A stretch of DNA of 64,000 bases from the NCBI RefSeq assembly GCF_024213665.1, contig NZ_JANAVP010000008.1, forward strand, positions 124,001 to 188,000, read 5' to 3'. The notes below the pieces were generated by a model, which had not been told where the DNA came from, did not search any database, and worked only from the letters and a program-made list of their open reading frames with translations. The translations under genes and the position numbers were made by a program. Of the stretch, positions 42,616-54,108 are shown one piece after another. Numbering within the stretch: the first letter of the stretch is position 1; each line of letters begins with the position of its first letter. The DNA is from Streptomyces sp. A3M-1-3 (GTDB taxonomy: Bacteria; Actinomycetota; Actinomycetes; Streptomycetales; Streptomycetaceae).

Positions 42616-43233
42616 CTAGCCTGTCGGCTGTCCGACCGAGTCCAGCAGCCGCGCGGTGTGGATCCGGCCGGCGTACTCGACCAGCCGCACCAGCACCTCC
42701 TTCCCCGAGTCGCGGTCGCGCGCGTCGCACAGGACGACCGGCGTGCCGCGTTCGAGGTCGAGGGCGCGCGATACCTCGTGCGCGCCGTACGTCCGCGCTC
42801 CCGCGAAGCAGTTGACCGCCACCACGAACGGGATGTCCCGGTGCTCGAAGTAGTCCACCGCGGGGAAGCAGTCCTCGAGCCGCCGGGTGTCCGCCAGGAC
42901 GACCGCGCCCAGCGCGCCCTGGGACAGCTCGTCCCACAGGAACCAGAAACGGTCCTGTCCGGGCGTGCCGAACAGGTACAGCGACAGTCCGGACCTGATG
43001 GTGATGCGTCCGAAGTCCATGGCGACGGTCGTGGTGGTCTTGTGGTCGACGCCTCCCGTGTCGTCCACCAACTCACCCGCCTCGCTGAGCTGTTCCTCGG
43101 TACGCAGCGGCCGGATCTCGCTCACCGCGCCCACGAGCGTGGTCTTGCCCACCCCGAAGCCGCCCGCGACCAGTATTTTCAGCGCAAGGGCGGCCATGTC
43201 GCCGCCAGTGCCGTCAGAGCGCTCGGAGCCCAT
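42616..43233 (-). CDS. cvnD: conservon GTPase CvnD
   Basis: A 205-residue Ras-like GTPase, the last member of the conservon. G1/Walker A GGFGVGKTT near residue 24, the switch II region FGTPGQDRFWFLW, and VVAVNCFAGARTYGAHE and LCDARDRDS near the G4/G5 positions. In streptomycetes Cvn complexes resemble eukaryotic G-protein-coupled receptor systems and affect development or antibiotic production. It overlaps the cvnC gene by 20 bases, so it is probably translationally coupled. Confidence 0.92.
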   Translation of the reverse strand: MGSERSDGTGGDMAALALKILVAGGFGVGKTTLVGAVSEIRPLRTEEQLSEAGELVDDTGGVDHKTTTTVAMDFGRITIRSGLSLYLFGTPGQDRFWFLWDELSQGALGAVVLADTRRLEDCFPAVDYFEHRDIPFVVAVNCFAGARTYGAHEVSRALDLERGTPVVLCDARDRDSGKEVLVRLVEYAGRIHTARLLDSVGQPTG

Positions 43234-43627
43234 CGATCACTTCTCTCAGGATCTTTTCGTCAGGGAGCTGTGCGGGTGGTACGGGCCGGCTGACCTTCAC
43301 GTAACCGGCTTCCAGCAGATCGCCCAGCAGCACCCGCACCACGCCCACCGGCAGATCGGCGTCGGCGGCGAGTTCGGCGACCGACTGGGTCTCCGACCGG
43401 CAGAGTGCGAGCAGTGCCCGGTGTTCGGGCCCGAGCAGCGACTCGGCCGCCTTGTCGGCCGCGTTGTCGTCGACGACCACCAGCGCGATCAGGTCGAAGC
43501 GCACGTTGCTGGGCCCCGGCTTGGTCCGGCCGCCCGTCATCGCGTAGGGGCGTACGAGCGGACCGGCCTCGGCGTCGTACCACTGGCTGCCCGGCTGCTG
43601 CGGGCCGGAGTCCCTCCCCTCGGTCAT
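43214..43627 (-). CDS. cvnC: conservon protein CvnC (DUF742)
   Basis: A 137-residue protein with the DUF742 hallmarks GPLVRPYAMTGGRTKPG and IALVVVD, then the helical EHRALLALCRSETQSVAELA and LPVGVVRVLLGDLLEAGYV, which form a winged-helix-like fold. Its role within the conservon is to bridge sensor and GTPase. It follows cvnB by 5 bases and overlaps cvnD by 20, in the standard A-B-C-D order. Confidence 0.92.
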   Translation of the reverse strand: MTEGRDSGPQQPGSQWYDAEAGPLVRPYAMTGGRTKPGPSNVRFDLIALVVVDDNAADKAAESLLGPEHRALLALCRSETQSVAELAADADLPVGVVRVLLGDLLEAGYVKVSRPVPPAQLPDEKILREVIDGLRAL

Positions 43628-43632
43628 GGACG

Positions 43633-44070
43633 TCACCCGGCTGCGGGCGGCCGGGCGGTGAAGCGCGGCGGGGTGTAGAGGTGCTCGCCTACCCGTTTGA
43701 CCAGCCGGGCCATCTCGTACGCGATGAGGCCGATGTCCGCGGTCACCGCGCTCAGTACGGCGAGGCAGGAGCCGTCGCCCGCGGCGGCGACGAACAGGAA
43801 GCCGTCGTCCATCTCGACCATCGTCTGGCGTACGCTCCCGGCGTGGAAATGCCGTCCCGCACCCTTGGCGAGGCTGTGGAAACCGGAGGCCACGGCCGCC
43901 AGATGTTCCGCGTCCTCGCGGGTCAGCCCGCTCGACGCGCCCACGGCGAGGCCGTCGTTGGACAGCACCACCGCGTGCCGGACCTCTCCGACGCGTACGA
44001 CCAGGTCGTCCAGCAGCCAGTCGAGTTCCCCGGACCGCTGGGCGGTTTCCATCCTCTGGTGCTCGATCAT
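43633..44070 (-). CDS. cvnB: conservon roadblock/LC7 protein CvnB
   Basis: A 145-residue roadblock-domain protein (LDWLLDDLVVRVGEVRHAVV, DGLAVGASSGLTREDAEHLA, GRHFHAGSVRQTMVEMDDGF). It acts as a regulator of CvnD, like MglB acts on MglA. GAAGGAG lies 6 bases before ATG 44070, and that ATG overlaps the cvnA stop (ATGA). Confidence 0.93.
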   Translation of the reverse strand: MIEHQRMETAQRSGELDWLLDDLVVRVGEVRHAVVLSNDGLAVGASSGLTREDAEHLAAVASGFHSLAKGAGRHFHAGSVRQTMVEMDDGFLFVAAAGDGSCLAVLSAVTADIGLIAYEMARLVKRVGEHLYTPPRFTARPPAAG

Positions 44071-46670
44071 GTCTGTTCTCCTTCGCTGCCACGAGCGCTG
44101 CCACGAGCCCAGCCGTTGCGGTAGGCCGCCATACGGTCCCTGGCTTGTTCCGGGGTGCGCCGCCCTGCGTCCTCGCCGTCCGGGTCCTGGCCGGCGGCCT
44201 CCGCGTCGGGTGCGGGAGCCTCGCGCAACTGCGGGACGAGGCTGGCCTGCCGGACCCTGCGCGGGAGTTCGGTCACCGCGCCAGGGGCGTCCGGCGCGGG
44301 CGCCCCGCGCAGCCGTAGCGCGGTGACGCCGGGGGGTGTCGGGTCGGGCGTGGGCGCCGGGGCCGTGGCCGCGCTCCCCGCGGAGTCGGCGGACGGTCCC
44401 GGGGAGGAGTGCGTCGCCTGCGTCCCGGCGACGCCGGCCAGCGCGGGCCGGGACGCCGGCGCCGGCACGGCCGTACTCCCGTTGCGCGCCGGCCGCGGCC
44501 CGGGGATCGCCGCGGAGCCGTGCCGCTCCGGCCGGTCCTCGCGCTCCTCGGCCTGCTGCCGGGGCTCCTCGGCGGACCCGGCCCGCGAGCCCGTGGGGAG
44601 GGCGCTCTGCATCAGCGCGGTGGGCAGCAGGACGACCGCGGTGGTGCCCCCGTACGGCGAGGTGCGCAGATGGACCTTGATGTCGTGCCGGGCCGAGAGC
44701 CTGCTGACCACGAAAAGGCCGAGCCGGTCGCTGTCGAACAGGTCGAGGGCTTCCGACTGCTCGATCCGCCGGTTGGCATCGGCCAGCGTCTCCTTGCCCA
44801 TGCCGAGCCCGCGGTCCTCGATCTCCAGCGCGTAGCCGTTGCCGACGGGTTCGCCGCTCACGCGCACTCTGGTGTGGGGCGGGGAGAACTGTGCGGCGTT
44901 CTCGACGAGTTCGGCGAGGAGGTGCGTGAGGTCGGCGACCGCGGCTCCGGCGACCGCGGCTTCCGGCAGCTGCCGGACCTCGACGCGGGCGTAGTCCTCG
45001 ATCTCCGACACCGCGGCACGGACGACGTTCGTCAGCGGTACGGGCATCCGCCACGCCCGCCCGGGCGCGGCACCGGACAGGATGATCAGGCTCTCCGCGT
45101 GCCGGCGCATACGGGTGGTGAGGTGGTCGAGCCGGAACAGGTCGCCGAGTTCGCCGGGGTCGTCGGCCCGCCGCTCCATGGCATCGAGCAGGTTGAGCTG
45201 GCGGTGCACCAGGACCTGGCTGCGCCGGGCGAGGTTGACGAAGACGCCGGATATCCCGCTGGCGAGTTCGGCGCGTTCCACGGCGGCGCTGAGGGCGGCC
45301 CGGTGCACGGTCGTGAGTGCCTCCCCGACCTGCGTGATCTCGTCCTCCGCCGGGGCCCCGGGCGGGGTTTCGGCCCGTACGTCGATCTCTTCGCCCGCGC
45401 GCAGCCTGCGCATGGCGTGCGGCAGCTTCCGGTGGGCGATCTCCAGGGCGCTGTTGCGCAGGGTGACCAGTTCGACGACGAGTCCGCGGCCGATCCGCAC
45501 GGAGATGACCAGGGACGCGGCGACCGCTCCGAGCCCCAGCAGCACGGCGGCGCCGGCCGGGCTGAGGACCCCGCGGGTCAGCGGGTCGGAGCGGTCGGCC
45601 GCCGTCCGGTGCGCCGCCGTCTCGATCGCGCGCAGTGCCGTGCCGACGGCGGTGTACGACTCGTCCCACGCGGTCGCGGGCACCGCATCGGCCGCCTTCC
45701 GCCCGGGCGGGGCGGCGAGCACCTTGTCCTCGGCGGCGCGCAGTTTTCCGTACGCGCTCCCGGTGGACAGCGCGCGCCACGCGGCGCGCTGGGCGTCGGG
45801 GAGGTCGGCGACGGCGGATTCGGTGAGGGCCCGCCGGGTTTCGACGGCTCCGGTGAACTGGCGCAGCCGGTCGCCGCTGAGACTCCGGCTCAACTGGGCG
45901 GCGGACAGCAGGGCGTCCTCGCGGGCCAGCATCTCGCCGGCCCGGCCGAACTCCAGCAGCACGCGTGCGTCCGAGCCGAGTTCGGCGTCCTGGATACCGG
46001 AGAGCGCGCCGCCGACGGCGAAGGCCGAGCCGATGGCTTTGGTGTACGCGGCATAGGTCGCGTCCCAGCCGGCGCGCCGGTCCGTCACGTTCTTCCGTAC
46101 GCCCTGGAGCCTCTCGGCGCCGGCCACGAACTCCTCGAGCCGGTCGGCGACGCCGGCCGGCAGGTCGCCCGCGTCGGCGACGGTGTGCCGGTCGCCGAGC
46201 CGCAGTTTCGCGACCGCGCGGTCGGTCTGCCCCGCCTGCTGGTCGAGTGCGGCGGCCCGTGCCGCGTCGGGTACGGCCAGGTAGCGGACGGCTGCCCGCC
46301 GTTCGGCCTGGAGTTCGGCGACGGCCGACGCGACGGGGCTGCGGACCTCGTCGTCGACGCGCTGAAGCTGCTGGAGCCGGGCGACGTCCTGGGCGGTGCT
46401 GACGGTGGCGAACGCCCAGAGGGCGAGCAGGGAGACCACGGGCACCATCAGCAGCGAGACGATCTTGGCGCGTACGGTGCGCGGGCGCAGCCGCCAGCCC
46501 CGTGACGGCACGGGACTCGGGGCGCCGGTCGGCCCGTTCGTACGCGCGGTCAGCTGCTCCTGCGCCGCGTGTTCGTCGGCCGGCGGGCCGGCGTGCGCCC
46601 GGCGTCCGCGCGCCGGGGGCGCGGGCAGCGGCGCAGCCTCGGCGCCCAGTGTCCTGCGGGGTGTTCGCAT
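44067..46670 (-). CDS. cvnA: conservon sensor histidine-kinase-like protein CvnA
   Basis: An 867-residue membrane sensor. A transmembrane helix near residues 67-90 (AKIVSLLMVPVVSLLALWAF) precedes an extracellular nitrate/nitrite-sensing (NIT) domain, then a second transmembrane helix near 375-400 and a HAMP-like stretch. The HATPase domain has the N box LVENAAQFSPPHT and G1 DRGLGMG. The conserved phospho-His dimerisation helix is not evident, as usual for CvnA. A Pro/Ala-rich tail of about 200 residues ends the protein. ATG 46670 follows GAGGAGGCC closely. The MHYT gene lies 83 bases upstream on the same strand. Confidence 0.9.
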   Translation of the reverse strand: MRTPRRTLGAEAAPLPAPPARGRRAHAGPPADEHAAQEQLTARTNGPTGAPSPVPSRGWRLRPRTVRAKIVSLLMVPVVSLLALWAFATVSTAQDVARLQQLQRVDDEVRSPVASAVAELQAERRAAVRYLAVPDAARAAALDQQAGQTDRAVAKLRLGDRHTVADAGDLPAGVADRLEEFVAGAERLQGVRKNVTDRRAGWDATYAAYTKAIGSAFAVGGALSGIQDAELGSDARVLLEFGRAGEMLAREDALLSAAQLSRSLSGDRLRQFTGAVETRRALTESAVADLPDAQRAAWRALSTGSAYGKLRAAEDKVLAAPPGRKAADAVPATAWDESYTAVGTALRAIETAAHRTAADRSDPLTRGVLSPAGAAVLLGLGAVAASLVISVRIGRGLVVELVTLRNSALEIAHRKLPHAMRRLRAGEEIDVRAETPPGAPAEDEITQVGEALTTVHRAALSAAVERAELASGISGVFVNLARRSQVLVHRQLNLLDAMERRADDPGELGDLFRLDHLTTRMRRHAESLIILSGAAPGRAWRMPVPLTNVVRAAVSEIEDYARVEVRQLPEAAVAGAAVADLTHLLAELVENAAQFSPPHTRVRVSGEPVGNGYALEIEDRGLGMGKETLADANRRIEQSEALDLFDSDRLGLFVVSRLSARHDIKVHLRTSPYGGTTAVVLLPTALMQSALPTGSRAGSAEEPRQQAEEREDRPERHGSAAIPGPRPARNGSTAVPAPASRPALAGVAGTQATHSSPGPSADSAGSAATAPAPTPDPTPPGVTALRLRGAPAPDAPGAVTELPRRVRQASLVPQLREAPAPDAEAAGQDPDGEDAGRRTPEQARDRMAAYRNGWARGSARGSEGEQT

Positions 46671-46753
46671 GGCCTCCTCGTTCCGGATGACAGGGGCGGT
46701 TGGTGCCCCAGGGCTGCGGCCTGGGAGCTGAAGCCACTGGGTGGCTCGGTGGC

Positions 46754-47530
46754 TCAGTGGGCGGCGGCGCTCTCGCCGAGCCGCTGCGCCGACGCGGACG
46801 CCTCGCGCTCGCCCGCGGTCGGGGAGAGGGCGACAAAGGCGGACGTGAGGAAGAGGTACGACCCGAGGCCAACGGCAAGGGGGAAGACGAACTGCATCGC
46901 CGTGGCCCCGGGCAGCTCCCCGTCCGACGGGCTGACCTGCACACTCACCGCGATCATCCCGGTGTAGTGCATGCTGCTGACCGCCGCTCCCATGACGAGC
47001 GAGGCGACGGCCACCGCGAGGGGCGACTTGATGTTGAGGGCCGCCCACAGGGCGGCGGTGGCGGCAACCACGGCGATGACGACGGAGAGCACGACGCGCA
47101 CCGGGTCGTAGGCGATGTCGCCGTGCAGCCGCAGCGCCGCCATGCCGAGGTAGTGCATGCTCGCCACGCCCAGCCCGGTGGTGAGGCCGCCGAGCACCAG
47201 CGCCCTGACCCGGTCCCGGCCGTAGCCGACGGCGAAGACTCCGCCGCCGACGACGACCATGGCGACGAGGAGGCTGAGGATGGTCAGCGGCACGCTGTAG
47301 TGGATCTCGGTTCCGCTGACGCTGAAGCCGAGCATGGCGACGAAGTGCATCGTCCAGATGCCGGTGCCGATCGCCGAGGCGGCCGTGATCAGCCAGTTGC
47401 AGCGCGACCGTCCGCTCGCGCTCAGTGCGCGTACGGTGCAGCGCAGGCCGAGGGCGGCGCCGATGGAGGCCATCGCGTACGACAGCACGGGGGTCAGCCA
47501 GCCGAAGGCTGCGTGGTCCAGGTGTCCCAT
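46754..47530 (-). CDS. MHYT-domain membrane protein
   Basis: A 258-residue protein with about seven transmembrane helices. The MHYT signature occurs three times (MHFVAMLGF near residue 60, MHYLGMAALRL near 125, MHYTGMIAVSV near 188). These Met/His residues are thought to bind copper and sense diatomic gases. No GGDEF or EAL domain is attached. It sits upstream of cvnA with the same orientation, so it could be a partner of that sensor; the functional link is inferred. Confidence 0.9.
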   Translation of the reverse strand: MGHLDHAAFGWLTPVLSYAMASIGAALGLRCTVRALSASGRSRCNWLITAASAIGTGIWTMHFVAMLGFSVSGTEIHYSVPLTILSLLVAMVVVGGGVFAVGYGRDRVRALVLGGLTTGLGVASMHYLGMAALRLHGDIAYDPVRVVLSVVIAVVAATAALWAALNIKSPLAVAVASLVMGAAVSSMHYTGMIAVSVQVSPSDGELPGATAMQFVFPLAVGLGSYLFLTSAFVALSPTAGEREASASAQRLGESAAAH

Positions 47531-47681
47531 GGCCCAGGGACGCTAGTCCGGGTGGGGGCGCGAACAGGGGGCGCATTTCGAAAGCTGATGGAATATGACA
47601 GAGATACGTTCTCGAACGATCACACCGAGTTCGAACATGCGCACCGAACGTAAGGTGTAGTCCTTGAGGGATCATGAGCGC

Positions 47682-48281
47682 ATGAGCGACGACCACACCC
47701 ACGTCCAGGAGTTCTTCGGAACGCGCGCCGCCGACTGGGACACTCGGTTCCCCGACGACGGCCCGGCATACGCCGCCGCCGTCGCCGAACTGGGGCTCCG
47801 TCCCGGGGACTGCGTACTCGACGCGGGATGCGGCACCGGCCGCGCCCTGCCCGCCCTGCGCGAGGCCGTCGGCCCGCGGGGCACGGCGCTCGGAGCCGAC
47901 CTGACGACCGCGATGCTGGCGGCAGCGGTACAGGCCGGACGGGACCGCAGCGCGCGGCTGCTGCTCGCGGACGTCGCGCGGCTGCCGCTGCGCGCGCGGT
48001 CACTCGACGCCGTCTTCGCGGCGGGACTGATCGCGCATCTGCCGGAACCGGCCGCGAACCTGAGGGAGTTGGCCCGGGTGGTACGGCCGGGCGGCGTGCT
48101 GGCGCTGTTCCACCCCATCGGGCGGGCCGCCCTGGCCGCACGCCAGGGCCGCCGGATCACCCCCGACGACCTGCGCGCCGAGCCCAACCTCCGCCCGCTG
48201 CTGGCCGGTTCGGGCTGGCAGCTGACCTCGTACGCCGACGAGGACGCCCGCTTCCTCGCGCTGGCGGTACGTCAGGACTGA
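47682..48281 (+). CDS. class I SAM-dependent methyltransferase
   Basis: A 199-residue methyltransferase with FFGTRAADWDTRFPDDGPAY, motif I VLDAGCGTGRALPALREAVG, motif II ALGADLTTAMLAAAVQAG and the post-motif DAVFAAGLIAHLPEP. Similar to UbiE/MenG-like small-molecule methyltransferases. ATG 47682 has GAGGG some 14 bases upstream, so the start is not certain; a TTG at 47664 is in frame. Its last bases overlap the convergent broken oxygenase gene by 10. It is divergent from the MHYT gene. Confidence 0.8.
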   Translation: MSDDHTHVQEFFGTRAADWDTRFPDDGPAYAAAVAELGLRPGDCVLDAGCGTGRALPALREAVGPRGTALGADLTTAMLAAAVQAGRDRSARLLLADVARLPLRARSLDAVFAAGLIAHLPEPAANLRELARVVRPGGVLALFHPIGRAALAARQGRRITPDDLRAEPNLRPLLAGSGWQLTSYADEDARFLALAVRQD

Positions 48282-48618
48282 CCGGCGCCGCCCCCGCGCG
48301 CCCCGCTCACTCGGGCGTAGTGCGGCACGCTGCGCGGTGGCAGCAGCCGTACGGCACGCGCGCGCAGGCGCAACGCGCCCCGGACCGCCGCGCGCGCGGC
48401 CGGCCGCGGGGTTTCGTACCGGAACGCAGTCAGCAGGGAGTCGTCAAGCAGCGCCAGGCTCGCACCGCGCAGCACCGGCGCGAGCGGGCGCGGATACCAG
48501 GAACCCATCAGGTCCACGGTCGCGTCGGAGACCTTGCGCCCGCCCTCGTCCCAGGCGAAGTGGGCGTCCTCGTAGTCGTCCAGGAGGCGCTCGAACTCCT
48601 CGTACGACTGGGTGGTGT
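48272..48618 (-). pseudogene. MpaB/DUF2236-family oxygenase, C-terminal half
   Basis: The minus strand encodes YEEFERLLDDYEDAHFAWDE, RKVSDATVDLMGSWYPRPLA and SLALLDDSLLTAFRYETP, the conserved C-terminal part of MpaB/DUF2236 proteins. The N-terminal half is at 55415-55753 on the same strand. The homology begins at about 48618 and turns there into integrase sequence on the other strand. The gene was therefore split by an insertion of about 6.8 kb. Confidence 0.78.
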
Positions 48619-48843
48619 GGTGCCGTACGAGGTACAAGACGTTGACGGTCAACCGATCGAGCCTGTACGGCAGTACCTGCGTGACTTCGTCGCCCAGGGG
48701 CCGCCGTGCCGGTAGCGTACGCAGCTACGCGTACGACCTGTTGCGGTGGTGGCGGTGCCTTCGGGTTCTCGACGTCGAGTGGGACAAGGTGACCTCGGCG
48801 GAAGTGCGCGAGTTCGTGCTGTGGCTGCAACGCACACGAAGCC
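48612..48843 (+). pseudogene. tyrosine recombinase (integrase) N-terminal remnant
   Basis: PIEPVRQYLRDFVAQGPPCR ends one frame, and a second frame continues with SVRSYAYDLLRWWRCLRVLD and VEWDKVTSAEVREFVLWLQR. Together they match the SAM-like core-binding domain of phage-type integrases. A frameshift lies near 48700. The catalytic domain is absent. It starts right at the left break of the oxygenase gene, so it may mark the element that first disrupted it. Confidence 0.7.
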
Positions 48844-48885
48844 GCGCCAGACTCCGAGGAAAAAGTCCGCCGCGACCGCAGCAAT

Positions 48886-48967
48886 GGCTCTGCCAAGATT
48901 TCCGTGAAGCAGGCAGGTGCTTCTGTGCGCCGGTGACGCTCCGTCACCCGGGTCGCAATACTCGCTC
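48886..48967. repeat. 82-bp inverted repeat, left copy (IS end)
   Basis: The 82 bases from GGCTCTGCCAAGATTTCC onward match the reverse complement of 50675-50756 at 79 of 82 positions. GGCTCT at the tip is the usual start of ISL3-family ends. This copy joins directly onto an aldo/keto reductase tail, so it may be the 5' end of a second, truncated IS copy. Confidence 0.8.
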
Positions 48968-48984
48968 CTGCCAGCCTGATAGCG

Positions 48985-49193
48985 CCGGCACGGCGAGGCC
49001 GGCGCAGACCGCGCTGCGGTGGATCATCCAGCAGCCGGGCGTGACCACGGTGATCCCGGGCGCTCGCTCCCCGGAGCAGGCCCGCGTGAATGCGGCGGCC
49101 GCGGCGATGCCGCCGCTGCCGGGCGGGACGCTGGAGGCCGTGCGCGACCTGTACGACCGGCGCATCCGGGGGCAGGTCCACCACCGCTGGTAG
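48985..49193 (+). pseudogene. aldo/keto reductase C-terminal remnant
   Basis: This piece encodes AQTALRWIIQQPGVTTVIPG, ARSPEQARVNAAAAAMPPLP and LEAVRDLYDRRIRGQVHHRW, ending at TAG 49193. This is the conserved C-terminal region of aldo/keto reductases. Everything upstream has been replaced by the IS end. Its own start codon, the (beta/alpha)8 barrel and the catalytic Tyr are lost. Confidence 0.75.
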
Positions 49194-49257
49194 CCGACGC
49201 CAGCCGGAGTGAAGCCGGTCATGAGGCCGTCGATGCAGTGAAGCTTTGTGGTCGACG

Positions 49258-50672
49258 GGCTGGCGGCCACGAGCAGGAGACGCCTCCGGAGTAGTCGGAA
49301 GCCGGCCCGGCCCGCCTTGCCGCTTGATCGCCTTGATGTCCGTGACCCTGCCCACGATCCCGGAGCTCCAGGGGGTGCTGAGGCCCTGGATGACGGCCGG
49401 GAGGTCGTTGCGGAGGTTACGGGCGAAGTTGCGGAGTGAGGGAACCCGGCGTCGTCGGCCGCGGCGATCCAGCCGGGGAACTGTTCGCTGTCCAGCCTCG
49501 TCATGATCTGCGCGAAGCCGCGGACGTGCCCGGCGGCGTCGGTGAGTTCGGGGCAGTGGTCCAGGACGCGTTTGAGCTTGAGGTCCTCGTCGCTGGTCAG
49601 GCTGTCGGGGTGGCGGGTGAGCCAGGTGGTGACCTGGCGGACGGTGCTGTCTCAGGGAACTGGGCCAGCGGGCTGGCCAGCGCCCGCAGGGGTTCCAGCC
49701 AGCGGCGGACGCTGCGGGCGCTGCCGAGGTAACCGAGCTGCTGGAGTTCGCGGAAGAGCCGTCCGCTGTCGGTACAGCCCTCGTTCCACCGCTGGTTGAG
49801 GTAGGCAACGTACACAGACAGAGCCCGTCGGCCGAGGCGGGGCGCGGTCAGCATCTCCTCCACGGTGGCCGCGTGCGCGTAACGGCGCACGGTCTTGCGG
49901 TCCAGGCCGAGCCGGTCGGCGATCCGTCCGACACCGACGCCCTTGTCCCACAAGGCGTGCACGTCGGCGTACCGTTTACGGACCGCCGCGGCCCGCGCGC
50001 CCTTGCCCGGCACCGCGTCGGCGGGCGCATCCGGGGCGGGCTCGGGGTCGCCGGCCGAGGCGGCCAGGCAAGGACGGTGCGCGGCCACGCCCTTCTCGAC
50101 CGCCTCGCACAGGTTCTTCCAGACATGCCAGCGATCCGCTGTCTGGATCGCGTCGGGTGCGGCGGCCTGGGCGGCCGAGGCGTAGGAGCCGGCCCGGTCG
50201 CGGCAGATGATCTCGATGCCGGGATGCCCGCGCAGCCACGCGGCGACGGTGCCGGCCTCGCGGTCTTCGAGCACGTCAACGGGCTCACCGGTCTCGCAGT
50301 CTCCCATAGACGTGACCCCGTTTCAGGGCGAATTCGTCAATGCCGAGTACCCGAGGCGTCCTCGTCGACGGGTCGGGCAGACGCATGAGCAGGCGGAGGA
50401 TCGTGGTGCGGCTGACCGGCACGGGCAGCAGACCGGCCAGCCGGGCACCGGGCCGTCCGGCCAGCACGACACTGATCGCCTCCAGCAATCGCTCCAGCAG
50501 CGGTGTCCGGCGCCCGTAGCGCACGGTCAGACCCTCCACCTGCTCGGCGGACACGGCACCGGCACCGTCGCGGCCGTCCTGGTCACGATCCGTAACAGGT
50601 CACCCTCGGGCACCACGCACTCCACCAGCACCCGCCCAGGTGCGGCAACACCGTCTTCAGCAGCTCCTCACA
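49258..50672 (-). pseudogene. decayed ISL3-family transposase
   Basis: Fragments of one transposase lie in several frames. From the start: ELLKTVLPHL, then RVLVECVVPEGDLLRIVTRT in another frame, then a deletion of the zinc-finger region. Next come the first catalytic Asp in VLGIDEFALKRGHVYG, and the second in ICRDRAGSYASAAQAAAPDA and DRWHVWKNLCEAVEKG. The C-terminal part QIMTRLDSEQFPGWI and RNFARNLRNDLPAVIQGLST follows. Frameshifts lie near 50640, 50305 and 49650-49450. It cannot make an active protein. ISL3 is the best family fit by its GGCTCT ends and motif order. Confidence 0.8.
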
Positions 50673-50674
50673 CA

Positions 50675-50756
50675 GAGCGAGTATTGCGACCCGAGTGACG
50701 GAGCGTCACCGGCGCACAGAAGGATCTGCCTGCTTCACGGAAATCTTGGCAGAGCC
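50675..50756. repeat. 82-bp inverted repeat, right copy (IS end)
   Basis: Reverse complement of the left copy at 48886-48967, with three mismatches. It lies just upstream of the transposase start, as the true end of that element. Flanking bases do not show a clear 8-bp duplication (AAATCAAT here, GCAGCAAT on the left). Confidence 0.8.
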
Positions 50757-50776
50757 AAATCAATGACCTCAGCGGG

Positions 50777-51154
50777 TCAGTACGTGTCCCCGTCATACGT
50801 GGCCAGCTCCGCCGGAGTCGGTCGCTCGAAGTAGCTGAGCGCGTCGTCGAGTCCGGCGTCGGTGATGTGGAAAGTCCCGCTGGGCAAGTCGGCGTTGCGG
50901 CCGGCGAGGCGGCGCCGCAACTCGTCCAGTGGTGGATCAACGACACACAACACCACCCGGGCACCCAACGACCGGGCTCGGGAGTGGTAGTGATCACGTT
51001 CTTCACGCGTCCAGAGCCCCCAGTCGAGCACCACGATCTGAAGGACGCGTTCAGCAACGCTCCACTGGACACGTTCCACGGGATCACGCATGGCGTCCAG
51101 CGCGTCTCCGCGGACAGCTTCGGGTGAAGCTCATGGAGCCACTCATCAGCGGTC
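50777..51154 (-). pseudogene. P-loop kinase/AAA-type ATPase, C-terminal fragment
   Basis: The minus strand encodes [12 protein letters not shown], then after a frameshift near 51110 DALDAMRDPVERVQWSVAER and VVLDWGLWTREERDHYHSRA, to the TGA at 50777. This is the lid and C-terminal part of small zeta-toxin-like/P-loop kinases. The N-terminal Walker A part lies at 55211-55324 on the same strand. The two share an overlapping GACCGCTG?TGAG at their broken edges. A 4.0-kb cassette separates them. Confidence 0.75.
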
Positions 51155-51169
51155 GAGTGGGACGAGTCG
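51142..51169. repeat. left edge repeats of the resistance cassette
   Basis: Two motifs occur here and again at the right edge (55197-55232). GTGGGACGAGTCG (51157-51169) reappears as an exact inverted copy at 55197-55209. CTCATCAGCGGTC (51142-51154) reappears as a direct copy with one mismatch at 55220-55232. The inverted pair is inside the direct pair, as in a transposed segment. Confidence 0.65.
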
Positions 51170-51214
51170 AAACAGATGAGAGAACTCGTCTCACGGTGTC
51201 CGCGAGGGCCTCGG

Positions 51215-53653
<2,439 letters not shown>

Positions 53654-53892
53654 CGTGTCTCCATCTGGTGGGGCGGGGCCGCCTTCGCGGTCTCCGTCGG
53701 CGTCGCCTGGCTCGATTCTTGACCAGCTTCGAGCAGTACGTCTGGTTATCGTTCGTCGGCGCGGTCGCGGCAACGGTCCACTGTCTACCTGATCGGCGGT
53801 GTCGGCCAGGTGGCGCAAGAACCAAGGCATCCACGCCGCTTCGGCCCGTGGCGCCTCTGTGCCCCGGCCACGCGGCGCGCCCGGCCGAGGCG

Positions 53893-54108
53893 TCAGACCA
53901 ACCAGCGGCCGTCGCGCATCAGCTCGCGGTCGGGCATCTCGTTCGCCTCGCGCCAAGCCTGGATGCGACGCGGGGAGATGCGGAACCAGCGGTACGGCGT
54001 GGCCGGCGCACGCGGGTCGAAGCCGGTGCGCGCGACAAACCGGTCACCCCGCTCCTGCGGCAGCGCGTCGATCTCGAGGACCTCGACTTCGGGAGCGGGG
54101 GTCGGCAC
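53893..54108 (-). pseudogene. PPOX-family oxidoreductase, C-terminal fragment
   Basis: The 71-residue frame ends TPYRWFRISPRRIQAWREAN, EMPDRELMRDGRWLV. This is the conserved C-terminal end of pyridoxamine-phosphate-oxidase-like proteins of actinobacteria. The N-terminal barrel that would bind flavin is missing, so the fragment is probably non-functional. The 239 bases between it and the UvrA-like start hold nothing recognisable. Confidence 0.62.

Noticed and set aside
43633-46944. Minus-strand frame of 1103 codons through cvnA in another frame
   Set aside because: Arg/Pro-rich composition without domains; the true CvnA frame has HATPase motifs and a coupled stop.
47612-47634. TCGAAC/GTTCGA inverted repeat upstream of the methyltransferase gene, considered as a LexA box
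   Set aside because: The spacer is 11 bases; actinobacterial LexA boxes have 4. It may be another regulator's site but cannot be assigned.
48886-50756. Intact IS element with target duplication
   Set aside because: Flanking octamers (GCAGCAAT and AAATCAAT) match at only five positions and the block contains an unrelated AKR tail, so it is not one clean element.
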